The notes beneath the pieces were generated by a model. That model was not told the origin of the DNA. It did not search any database and saw nothing but the letters and a program-made list of their open reading frames with translations. A DNA stretch of 64,000 nt, taken from NCBI GenBank assembly GCA_017165825.1, contig CM029377.1, forward strand, positions 24,001,886-24,065,885, read 5' to 3'. Positions 12,982 through 25,759 of the stretch are shown here, piece after piece; position 1 is the first letter of the stretch; the number at the start of each line of letters is the position of its first letter. Position numbers and translations under genes: made by a program. The stretch is from Hepsetus odoe (Eukaryota; Chordata; Actinopteri; Characiformes; Hepsetidae).

Positions 12982-15900
12982 TGTAACACGATGTTACAGT
13001 ACAGGCAGGAAATTGTGCAAATAGGTGTCATTACACATCAGGGGACATTTTGTCACGGATGAGTTGTTTTGGGCACGATAGAGGGCGCTCTGTTCTGACT
13101 GAGCACACCTGAGCTAATGAAGGCACAGGTGTGCCTCATTGGGGCTGACTATTTAAGCCCCGATGAATCAGAACAGAGCGCGGCTCATTAGTTAGGCTAA
13201 GCCTACACTCTATGGTGGTATTTGGCATTCTTGGTATCTTGGTTTAGGCTTCAGTTCTTTGGTTTTGGTTTGAACTGCAGCCCTTTGCTCTTATTTTGTA
13301 AATACAGTGAAATAAAGTTATAATCCGAACTCCTGGCTCAGCGTTGGCGTCCCTCTCGCACCCCACCACCGTTACAGAAATGAGCCGCCAGTACCTGGAC
13401 GTCGCGAGTCAGGAGTGCGAGCAAGAGTGGGTGTTGTGCACGAGTGCAGCCGTGATCAAGAGGACGTTGGAGTTTGTTGAAACCTGGGAGACGAGGGTGC
13501 ATGCGTTGAGTCTGTGGACCTCCGTGAGGAATTGGAGAGCGAGGATTGGGTGTGACGGACACCGGCGGCCACCGCCAGGGAGCTCAAGAAACATCTGACA
13601 CGGCTGACGTCAGATATCCCACTCGTCAGCCACCTGGGTCCCGAGATAGGCGCGGACTGGTTCGACTTCATGCTGCAGAGGCTGGTCGCTCTAGCCGCGA
13701 ACACACAGCGCTACCTCGACACGCTGAACCACGTGTATTTTTCCGCACGCGACATGGAAGGTGGGGCTTCGTTGACGGCGGGCGTCACGCAACGCGGAAG
13801 GACGCCAGTCAAGGAGCCCTACGTCATTCAAAGCGGAATGTTGATAGTGGAGCCACCCTGCGCTGTTCAACGCGGAAATTCAGCGCCGACATTGCAGCGC
13901 GCCAATCACTGCGATCCGCCAGCGGGGAAAGCGCCACGCGCAGCTGATGGAGGAGTTACGCTAAAGAATTCTCCCTGCGCAGCTAATGGAGGAGCTACAG
14001 TAAAGAATTCCCTCTGCGCAGCTAATGGAGGAGCTACGGTAAAGAATTCTCCCTGCGCAGCTAATGGTGAAGCTACGGTCAAGAATTCTCCCTGCGCAGC
14101 TAATGGAGGCGTTACGGTAAAGAATTCTCCCTGCGCAGCTAATGGAGGCGTTACAGTAAACACAGCGCTCTGCGCAGCTCAACGTGAGAACCCAGCGGTG
14201 AACACAGCCAGCGCAAATAACAGCGAAACAGTGGAAGTAAACGCTCCCTGCACTCTTAAACGCGAGAGGAAGGCAAAGAAGGCCGCCCGCAACAAGAGAA
14301 GCGAGGCAGTGGCAAAGAAGGCCGTTCCTGATACAGAGAGCAGGAGGACGGCAGAGACCGATTCCTGCATCATGCAACCGGGGAGGTCGACCAAGAAAGC
14401 CCTTCACAGCAAGGAAAGCGGCATCAAGGAGTCGACCCCCAAACCCAGCACTAACCCGTCTGCTGCACAGAAAGCAGAGAAGGAGCAGCTCCAGGTTAGT
14501 GGGAAGTTTAGAATGAAAGTTCGGGTGCAGATGAAGATTGAACATGAGGCTGCAGTAACCATTCAGGCACAGGTGAGGAAGCATTTGAGCAGAAAGTACT
14601 ACCTGAAGATACTGTGGGCAGCCAGGACTATTCAGCGATATTACCGAGCTAACAAGATAATGAAGCAAGAAATGAAGTCTTTGAAGGAGAAAAAGATGGC
14701 TGCTGTTGTTCTGCAAGCCGCATTCCGAGGGATGAAGGCCAGACAGACTCTGAAACAGAAGCACCAGGCTGCCACTGATACAATGTGCTTACAGGGCTCA
14801 CTGTGCTCAGACACGATATGTATGCTTCAAACATGCTACTGTTGCAATTCAGCTGAGGTATCGTTCCACACTTGATGCCAGAAAGCAGAGGGAGGAATTC
14901 TTGAAATTGCGCTCTGCTGCAATGTTCCTGCAAGCCTGCTTCAGAGGTCAGAGGGTTAGAAGGGAGATGATCCTGCAACATCAGGCAGCTTCCCTGATTC
15001 ACTCTGCAGGCTGAACTGAGAGAAGCCCGAAGTGAGGCCAGTAAGCTCAGCGAGCTGGAGAAGCAGGTCAGAGGTATAGAAGCAAAATTGGCGATCTTCG
15101 AATCTCGACTCACTCCACAGACACCAGTGCATGCTGGGACCCTGGTAGTTAATGCCAAAGCGGAACAGCTGAAGAACAGTCTGATGGAGAAGCAGGTAAA
15201 GATTCCAGAGGTTAAGCAGCTGCATTATGACTCCCTACCTTCAGTTCACCCTCACAATTCAGCAGACTCAGGACAAGGTGGCTCATGGAGGAGTCCATGT
15301 GGAACTTCTCGTAGTGGAACCAGGAGATGGGATGCTGCCTCACTGGGCTCCAAGCAGCAGGGAAGTATGATCAAGAAGAGGAAGGAGCCAAAAGACATCA
15401 GCAATGACCTGTCTCAGTTCAAGAAAGTGAACAACAGCTTCTGCACTGTAGATTCTGTGATGAGAGATGTGAAGAACAAGGCTGGCAGGGGTTGGAAGCA
15501 GAGTTCGGACTCTTTGAAAAAGACTTCCTCTTTGAACCCTGTAAAATCTGTGTTTAGCTCTCTTTCAGGTTCCGTCAAGGCAAGGTGTTCCACTGAGTCA
15601 GGCGGTTCCTCCAGTGACTCCAGGGCCGAGTCCAGGCAACAGTTAAAGAAGTAGACTGAACTTCTAGGTTTCCCCTCACCACCACCAGCTGCCTGGACAT
15701 GGATGGTCAGAGGTCCTTTGTGTTGAAGTGTTTTGTGGACCGGACCATATGCCCCAAAAAGAGACTTTTTTTTGTAGAGTGTTTTTTTGTTCTTGACCTC
15801 CCCCCAGAGGTTTCGGCTATGTTTTGGCGCTTTGGGAGCCGCGCCTTTTGGGGGGGGATTCTGTCACGGATGAGGTGTTTTGGGCATGATAGAGGGCGCT

Positions 15901-17469
15901 CTGTTCTGACTGAGCACACCTGAGCTAATGAAGGCACAGGTGTGCCTCATTGGGGCTGACTATTTAAGCCCCCATGAGTCAGAACAGAGCACGGCTCATT
16001 AGTTAGGCTAAGCCTACACTCTATGGTGGTATTTGGCATTCTTGGTATCTTGGTTTAGGCTTCAGTTCTTTGGTTTTGGTTTGAACTGCAGCCCTTTGCT
16101 CTTATTTTGTAAATATAGTTAAATAAAGTTATAATCCGAACTCCTGGCTCAGCGTTGGCGTCCCTCTCGCACCCCACCACCGTTACACATTTAGAACATA
16201 TTCACTTGTGCCTGAGGTCGAAGTTTTCACTCGTCTTCCACCATGTCACGCTGTACCCACAGGACACAAACTTCTTTTTTTTTTCTTATCCTTGTTGTAC
16301 ACATGTTACAGTGCCTTTGCAACATATACACATTTCCAACACACACTGCTTGGCTACTTTTTAAAGGAAATCCCAGATATGAAGAGGTTAAATTCTTATA
16401 GGAGCAGTGTCCCGATCATAACTGCCCTTTTAAGGCACATGATTTGGATTTGTGACACTAATTTGCAAAGCAATGTGCACTTGAAGCTGAGATGAGGTGG
16501 AGCGGACCATTTTAAGGCTGGGTGAGTCTTCACTGAACAGCAGCGCCTCCAGCAGGCAGCAGAGGGTGGTGACTTTACTGACGTCCACCTGAGCCATGGC
16601 CTGCACACAGCGCTTAGACACGAACTGAAGGCCCTTCTCTACGTGCTGCTCAAACAGCTCCATCAGGAACTTGCTTATGGGCTCAGTCATCTGCAAAACG
16701 CATGAACACACGGGTTTGTTCATTTATAATGTCAAGATGGGGGTTCATTATAAACAAATATATTACACATAAGAAACTGTATATATAAGATACGCTGCAG
16801 AATGATACGGGCCCTTTAATAAGTGTCAGATACTGAAAGGCATGAACACATGACTGACCCTACTGTATTCATCTGTATGCAATAATACAGCCAGCCTAAT
16901 GAGTATTTTAATAACAAGATAATCTAACAGTGAAAGCGAAAACCTTTGTCTCGGCAGGCAGACACGCTCAGCGTTCTGCTGAATCAGAGAAAAATCCTCA
17001 CTGCGATTTGTTCTAAACTGTAATCTGTTCCCTGCCTGCCTCTAAAAGTGCTAATTAAACGAGTACGTCACTTCTAAAATGCCAACGTGGCTAACAATGA
17101 ATAAAGATCAGGGGAAACCCGTCCATAAAATCCCAATCACATAACACTAACCTGCCGCTTGATGATTCGGTACTTTACCATTTCTTCAGCATTAAAAGCT
17201 TTTAACGGGGGAGACAGCTAAGCTTTCCAGCTTTTCGCACTTTTATGGCAAGAAAGACGCTTCAAATTAAATGAGGCTGATGTTTTCTCATGGTTGTACC
17301 TTCTGCGAGAGGCCTGCAAGCCACGTCTGCACATAAGGCATCCACTTCAGCTCCTCTGAGTCGATGTACACCATCCCACAGCGACTGACTGTGGCCGGAG
17401 AGGCTACAGCTAGATCCTGCACCTGAGAGAAAAAATGAGAAAAACGAGAGACTTTTGGATCTGACACAC

Positions 17470-17502
<33 letters not shown>

Positions 17503-18317
17503 AATGAATCCCTCACAACAGCTGAATACTGTGTCAACACACCGAGGCACAAAAGCTCCTCGTGGTGAGTGTTTAAAGTTGCAAACGGGTGAAACGGTTC
17601 CCTTTAGTGTCATTCTAGTTTGCATGTCTCGTGGGACATTAAGCCCAGCCTGAAATTTAAAACCTACTTTCTCCTGAAATATTTTATCTAATTCATGCTT
17701 TATTCTCTCTGTAAGCTCTAGCTTGCATGAATCCGGTTCACCTCAAACATCATGTGTATGGAGGGCGTGAGCTTGATCCTCTCGCTGTTGGCCAGGCACA
17801 GCATCTTGTTGTCGTCCAGCACCGTGTTCATGTTCTCGATCCACAGAGCATCCACCGGTCCGTCACTGATCACCCACTTGTGATCATCACTGGTGTCATT
17901 GACCCCTGCCCTCACACACAGGCCCATGAGGCCATCCTTCCACTCCAGCGTCAGTGGGTTCACCTCCCCATACAGCTCCCCCATGCTGATGGATTTGGGG
18001 TTGAGCACAAAGGTCTTGACAGGCAGGTAGAAGGGGTTTTTGTGGCCTGCCTCATGAAGGCCCTGCAGGGCATCGGCCAGGACGCGGTAGACGGTGGTCT
18101 TTCCTCCGCCAGTGGGACCCACCAGCATGACGCCGTGACGTACCAGCATGGTCTCGTACAGCTGGATGACCTTCCCAACCATGCCAGGCAAGGGCTGAAG
18201 GGAGCGGGCACACAGGGCATCGTGGATGGTAGACTGGAGGACACCGTAATCATGCTCTGGGATGGTCACTCCAGGGAAAAGGTCAGAAAGGATACCCCTG
18301 TGAAGGAAAATGAGATT

Positions 18318-18361
<44 letters not shown>

Positions 18362-21297
18362 AAAAAAAAAAAAAATCAGAAACAAACTAGATTTCAATTA
18401 ATATCACCTGGACAATCGAGCCCTTTTGAAGGATTTTTCTGTCTGGCAGTCTGATGGATGATTCTTGGCTTGATGGATGAACATCACCGCTGTAACTGCA
18501 TTGTGTTTGTAAACTGTAAAGTTTGGTGGAGGAAGGAAAAAGGTATGTGCTCAGCTGTTGGCCTTTAGTCCCAGTGAAGAGAAACCTTAATATCCTTCAG
18601 CAGAACTTTGATATTCAAACTTTGTGGGAACAGTCTGGACAACGTCCATTTTCATTCCAGCATGACTTTCAGCTCGTCATTTCGAGCTCCTGAATCATTT
18701 TTATTCACTGCATCGATTCTTCAGCTCATTCCTAGACCTCATACTTAGTTCAGGTTTATTATATACTATGTATAAAGATGATCGAAGGTAAAATCGTCAG
18801 ATCAAAAAAGCCAAAACTGCCTGCTAACCCATCCTCCACTCAAGTCCACAGTGAAATTCTATTAAGGACACGTTGTAGTTGTGTAGCTTGCAGCCTGGGA
18901 CACTCAGCAATAGAACACACAAACAAAAGCTGCTTCTTTTCATGGCTGACGAGGTTACCGTCTCATGTATGCTCATGTATGATGATGTGTGAAAACATGG
19001 ATGTGCAGATGCTAGGCTAATGAGTCATGTTCTCCATATAGCCCCACACTCATACATTCACCCCGGGCCTTGCATGCAGCACAGCGATGGTATTTTAAAC
19101 ACCATCATATGATGCGTACTTTGAACGTGCCTCTAAAAACTGATATTCCATGAGCTCAAAACAAGAGTCAGCGGAAAGATATCACGCCTGCCTTACGTCT
19201 GGATAATTCACTGGCGGAGATGCAAGACACATGGATTTCTTGACAAAAAGCTGTCTATAGCCTTATCCTTAAATATTTTCCATTTCAGGTAAAATACTAT
19301 GAATTGAAATAAGTCAACATGTGTCAAACACTCATTCTCGCATTCATTTTCTGATCCGCTTAATCCCCTAATCAAGCTTGCAAAGTCACATTTTATAAAG
19401 TTTCGCCTGTTGCTGGTTTTTGTATTCTTTACTTTATATAGTTGCTCACTTCTGTCCTTGAAAGAGTCTCCTGGCCAATGAAAAAATAATAATAATAAAT
19501 AGGCTGCTAGCTGCATAGCCTGCATTCGTATGTTTCTGATCATGTGTGCGGTGTTTACCCAAAAAGCACTGCATCATCTGCGAGGAACTTGGGCAGGTTG
19601 GAGTCGCGTAATGCTCTGATCAGCACCACGTCTTCGCTCAGGTAGGGATTCTCTCGCTTCAGAGAGCTGCAGAATAAACACACATCTTTTCATTAAAAGT
19701 GATGCACATTCAAGCAGGAGTACTGCTGGTTTTAAATGACGGGATCATTTATGATTGTTCATTGGTCAGAAGGGAAAAAAACCCGCTGCCTGTTGCTAAA
19801 GACGTTCTTTGCTTCTTTACTTAGAAAATCAACAAATCAAAATCTGATTGGTGCACCAAACCTTTGCAGATATTCAAGTATATTTTTACTGAATACACAA
19901 GAGGGGGTGGCATCGTAGAATGTGATCATAGGTTACAAAACCAATCACGTTCCAAAGCTGACATAGCTAATATATTTATATCAGACCGGATGGGTCAAAC
20001 ATTTGCCCTTATTCAGTTTGCATGTCACATTTACTCTCTATTTACTCCCTTGAAGGTTATTTTCGTCTTAAAATAAAAATCCTCACAAGATGAAGACATC
20101 ACGGGCGTCTGTGTTAACAGATATGTTGTTTAAATCCTGTCTGTTTGTGCAAGTTTTTCCTTGATGCTTTGCAAAATGAGTAAACACAGCCAGCCGAACT
20201 GCGTGAAGGGCGCTTTTCATCTGTACTAAGCAGCTCCAATAGCGGACTTATAGAGACCTTAGGGAGACTGCACTTTTCAGACTGTTCCCAGATCAGCGTA
20301 CCCGGCCATGACGAGAACAGATTTGACAGCCCTCATGCCAAAGTCGTAGTGGTCCTGCTGGGAGAGCTGTTCGCTGCACAGTTTATACATTTGAGTCATC
20401 TTCCTCGCTAGAGTCTTACTGGACTCGAAGCCCTCCGAATATAAAATCACCTGCACAGCACAGAGACAGAGAGAGCAGATAACAAATTAAAGCTCTGAGG
20501 CTCACACAAACAAACAGGCACAACTGACAAGATCACTGGATGGAAGACAGAACCTCCAAGGGCCCTCGTTCTCCTTTTTTTAAAAAGTGCAGCTTTTTGC
20601 AGCATCGCGTTAAACAATTAGTCCAAAACCTGCTGCTTTTGCAGCTTAATTTCAAAATGGGTCAAAATGTGAGCATTGCATTTTGACCATGTAAAATTTA
20701 ACATTTCAAACCCAACCCAGGGGTGTAGACCATTTTCACATGTGGGGTTTTCAAAAACATTGCACATTTATTGGCCACTTTATTAGAAACCCCAAACTTT
20801 GGAACTCCATACTGCTGCGGTACAGTTGTGTGAACTTCACCTCAGCGATGAGGGCATAGTTGGGCACCATCATTGCAATTGGCCTGAAGAGAGCCTTCAG
20901 GTTGTCTGGTAGTTCAGTCCTGCCTGCATAGCCAGGGTTCATAGTGATGAAGGCCGCACACGTCATCACCAGCTTAATCTCTCTGCCCTCAAACATGAAC
21001 CGAGATAGCTGCGCACACACAAACACACAACGATTTAAACCCAAGCATCTACCATTTGCTAGCTAAATTAAGCCTTGAGAATGTCTTGAGAACAAATTGC
21101 TCATTTTGGGGGTGTGTGATTGCTATCCAGCACCAGTTGTTGTATTTGACATTAAAAACAGCTCCACGTCGGCAAAGTCTGCAAAAATCTAGCGGAGAAT
21201 TCCTCCCTTCATACAGCTGTCAGCATGGACATTCACAGAAGTGCAGACAGCTGTGTGTATTTTCAATGTAGACAGATTTCAGACTGAATTTGAACCC

Positions 21298-21341
<44 letters not shown>

Positions 21342-24300
21342 ATGTTACCTTCGCTGCTTTGGCATTGCGGATAGTTATGAGTTGCTGGGCGATGACAGAC
21401 AGCACCTCAATATTGATACGGTTAAACTCATCGAAACAACACCACGCGCCGGACTGAGCGAGGCCACTGAAGAACGTTCCCATCATCTAAAAAACAAACA
21501 AAAAAAAAACAAACAAAAAAAAAACAAACACAACGCCATTCATCCAGGGATAACAGCACATTTAACCAAACTTTAAATGGGTTATCAATGGGTTCACATC
21601 CATCAACTTCACTCCACTTTCTCTGATGTAGGGAAATGATGAAATAATAAACAGAAATAGAAGACAGAGAGCAGTGTTGTTAAGCAGCTTTCCATCTGAT
21701 TCAAATCATAAAATATATTCTTCTATTTCGTCTGGTGCGACCCGTTGAAATTCATTTTTGTGTGAATTTATAAGGGAATCCCACCAGTTTTTCCAAATGT
21801 TCTTTATAATTAAATGATTAAGATGTAAACAATGTTCTAGGTCTGTTCTAGAGACTACTGGTGAGTGTTGGTGATAGAAACAAGGTTCATTCTTCCAAAA
21901 AATGTTTTAAAATGCATTAACAGATTTTCACGAGGCTTTGACTTTAAGGACATGATGGAGATACCAACTCCATTTCTGGAAAATGGAGAAAGTTTTTTCA
22001 TAACACCTCAAAAACATCTGCAGTTTTTACAATTTGCATTGTGAAAGTACAAAGAGATGAGTTTCTATCTAACCAGCCCGAGGGTATTTGCAAATGAAAG
22101 GCAATTTCAAAATTTGATGCCTGCAATACACTTCAAAGCAATTAGGAGTGGAAATAGCTGCGAAAAGTTCAAAAAAATATTCAGCTTCACTGTTGACACA
22201 TTCCACAATAAGAGGATGAGGAGATAGTTGGATGTAGAAGGAACATCCACCAAAAGGTCAGTCTTTGCAACCTTCAAGATTCAAGTAATCCAGAGAAAGC
22301 ACTGCGATACACGTGGCCACGAGGGCTCGGCAGTACTTCGGAAAACTACTGCCACTTCACGCGGTCCCTCCCAGTTCTTCTCATGAACGTGAAAAAGTGA
22401 AAGTGACTATTATTGTCATTGTAAAACACAGTACAGTGAACCACAACAAAATTACACCTCTGCTTTTTACCCACACACAAGCATGCAGCAGGGGGTAGCT
22501 ACTGAAAGTGCCCGGGTACCTTGCTTAAAGGTACCTAATGGCAACCTACTGGTCTGGAATTCAAACCCACATCCTTCCGATCCTGGGACCAACTCCTTAA
22601 CCACTGCATCACTGCCCCATTGCGATGGAAAGACTGCTTGCTATCCCAACAGCTTCAAAATCAGCACGCAGCTGTTTAATGCCCCATCCAATCTCTGAAA
22701 ATGACCCTTAATCATATCAAGAGAGTGAAAATCAAAAAGCATGTAAATACTTGTTGAGACAAACACCTTGTTTCTGTTCTGGCCCTCACTCAAGCTTAAG
22801 TCAAGCCACTGTCCTTCTCACCAGACCGCCAGCTTTCAAAGTGACACTGAAGTTAAATTTATTATAAGATATTAAGCGCCATGATTTGCCAATAAGAGGA
22901 TCGTAAAATAGATCGTGCTGGTTCAGAAGCACAAGCCTGATCATCCGCTTCGCATCATGCTCATTCTGGAGGAAACGTGCTCTCGCTGCCCAGAGCTTTG
23001 TTCCACAAAAGACTGTTTGTGAGGAACGCCACTCACTGTGGATGAGAGGAGCATATACACACCTTGCTTGTGTTTCTGACCTTGCTTGAGCAAACTAACC
23101 TGCTGTACTGCAACTGTGTCATCATTGATGCACTGGCAAGCTCGGTGTAAAGCTCATGACCTGACTGTTAAATAATGGTTTAATTCTATATTAATGCATG
23201 TTGCAGTTCCCTATGACAGGGTTTCTTCCTTTTTTTTAATTAAATATTCCAACCAATTTCTGCACAAATGTAAACGCCGTTAGCTATGCTGCAAACTGTG
23301 TCAAAAGGAGCTTTTTAGATTTTTTGCATTTCAGTTTTAGTATATTTTTTGTGTAGCTTGGTAGTTTAAAGGGTATTTTATTTATTTATTTATCTATCAA
23401 AACTCCTAGTGCCAGTGGTCTGAACTACTAAAGATAAAGCCCAGCTGCCTCCTTCTGGCAGTGAAGCGCACTGCTGGGAGAAAAATAGGCAGATTTTGTT
23501 TTTTCTGATATATTTCCTTTCTATAAATCACCTCTGATGTGTTTTTACTATTTTATGACAGCTTGTGTTAAAATGAACCAGTTTAGCTTATTTTTTTCTG
23601 ATGCATTGAAACAGGAGGTTTATGGAAGTGAATTGTATTAGTATCGGCATGGATAAAACTGCAGAAGGACGATAAAGTGCTTGAGAATGTTCCAAAAGCT
23701 GCTGAGGGTGAAAGAGAAATGGATAAGACCCACTAATAAAAGAGGAGACTCCGCTAGAGAAGTGATGAATCAGTCGAGGTGTAAAAGGAGTAAAGGTACA
23801 TGAGGTACAGTGAGGCGACAGCAGGGATGCGCATCAGGCTCCAGGTTTCCTGGTAGTGAAAGACTATCTGGGGAAGCAGAGTGAGACTTAATTAGGTGAT
23901 AAAAGGGACTAGATTTACAGAAACATACCCCCTTCCAGAAAGACAGCTGACATCAAAACGAAATAAACTGCACAGTAAAATGCAACCTGGGATACGATAC
24001 CTACCATGCTGGGCTTCAACCAAACTGCGAAATAAAGTGGGAGGAGTGAGTTTTCCTCTGACAGTTTATGTAAAAAGACATTATCTTGTAGTTTTGGGCT
24101 CCATCATGTATTTTTATGGAAAATAAAGTGAAGTGTTGGTGTAAAGTGGGTGTAAATGAGGAGGCTGGGGCAGGGCACCTTGTAGTCGAGTCCTTCAGAG
24201 CAGTTGAATACCACACACTGGATGGCCAGAGCTTTGGCGAGGTCTTTGGTGGTCTCGGTCTTCCCTGTGCCAGCCGGACCCGCTGGAGCACCGCCAAGGT

Positions 24301-25723
24301 CCAACTGCAATGCCCCCATCAGACACAAGTAGCAACGGTCCTGCAGACCAAAAGAGACATGAATAACAAGGGACAGCGAGGATATAAACACACGTTGTTC
24401 CATGTCTAGTCTATATGATTTGACTCTGATTTGTTGAATTACAATGATATGGCATGATACTTTTTAAATGATAATTAGTGCCTGTGCGTGTGCTACCGTC
24501 AGCGGAGTGATGACCAAGCGTGGACAGGCTCCAAGGTATTCGTATCCATAGATGTACTGGGACAGAGCCATGTGGGCTACGCAGTTGTCCAGGTCCACAT
24601 CCCAGTAGTAGCGTAACTGTCTCTGCCACTCAAAGTTACTGCTGGAGTCCACCTGGGTGAAGCCACGAATCATAAAGAAAGATATTTTATACAAATAAAA
24701 TAAATAAATTTGATCATTTTCATCCATTCTGTCCACCAAAGGATCCAAAAAGACATTTACTCAGATATAAATAAATAGCTAGTGATTCCTACTATCCATA
24801 ATAAGTTTTTTTTTTTTTTATGATTCCCTACCCATTATTCCAAAAAGAAATCTGATTTCTAATAATTTTTAATTAAATAAATAATTAAAATAATTTTTCT
24901 GCTTAGCAGTACAACAAACTTCCTATTTCCTAAATACTAATTTCCTATGAGACCCTCTAATATCACCTTTACAAAAAAAAAAAAAGTGTTAAGATCGACA
25001 GAGGTTTTGGCTTCGAATCCCAGAACAGTAGGTTGCCATTGAGCAAGGTACCGTCCCAGTCACTGCTCCCCATGCCCTGGACGTAGCAGCCCCCTGCTCC
25101 ATTTAAGTGTGATGGGTTTAAATGCAGAGAAGCATCATGTGCTCGCAGTGCATCACTTTCACTTCACTTCCCTACACCCATAATTCAAGTCAAGCCAAGT
25201 AGGATTTTATTGTCATTTCAGCCATATACACAGTACACAGTGAAACGAAATAACGTTCCTCCAGGACCCTGGTGCTACACACAAGACAAGACACAACACA
25301 AGACACAAGGCAACATAAGACACAAAACGGGGCAACAAGTGCAGACAAGACAGACAACAACAGACGGCACGACAGACAGTACATTCATCCGTAGATGGCT
25401 GCAGTGTTGTGGAACAAAGCAGCCCAGGTGGATTATGGTGTAGCAGTGTGGTGGAGCGGTGTTACTGCTCTTAAATTACTGCTCCATAATTGGCAGTAAT
25501 GTAGTTGCTCCATGTCTGTGATTCCAATAAAATTCATTTCCCAGAATTCTCTTCGATTCCTGTGTTCTAATAAAGAGGGTGTAGTGACTCACCCCCTCTT
25601 TCACTAGCTCGGTAACAATGTCTCTGGCATGAACGTCCACGGTGATGAGCGCTGTGATGATGTTCCGATGAATTTTGGGTAAATTCCCCCGAACAAGGGC
25701 TGCCAGAGCATTCAGTCTCTGTT

Positions 25724-25759
<36 letters not shown>

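Larger units (their letters stand above)
13051..16187 (+). mobile_element. LTR retrotransposon carrying captured host-like coding sequence (dnah6 intron 37)
   Basis: Two 326-bp direct repeats (13051-13376 and 15862-16187) begin TGTCACGG and end CCGTTACA. The element is flanked by a 5-bp target duplication CATTT (13046-13050, 16188-16192), and a G-rich polypurine tract precedes the 3' LTR. I count 7 differences between the LTRs (about 2 %), so insertion was fairly recent. The interior is only about 2.5 kb and shows no protease, reverse transcriptase or integrase. It holds a possible gag-like start, a 13-residue repeat array, IQ motifs and a basic/coiled-coil tail. It is therefore non-autonomous and lies antisense to dnah6. 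The 5-bp duplication and TG...CA ends suggest a Ty3/gypsy-like mobiliser. Confidence 0.88.

Noticed and set aside
13961..14764. 267-codon minus-strand frame opposite the IQ-motif ORF
   Set aside because: It is the antisense of the 39-bp repeat array and IQ region; the plus strand carries recognisable IQ motifs and agrees with the LTR orientation.
17727..18401. 224-codon plus-strand frame
   Set aside because: It is the shadow of dnah6 exon 35, whose minus-strand translation matches dynein AAA2 throughout; the end is GA-repeat translation.
23896..24126. Short plus-strand frames in dnah6 intron 30
   Set aside because: No conserved motif, no splice or start context; consistent with chance.
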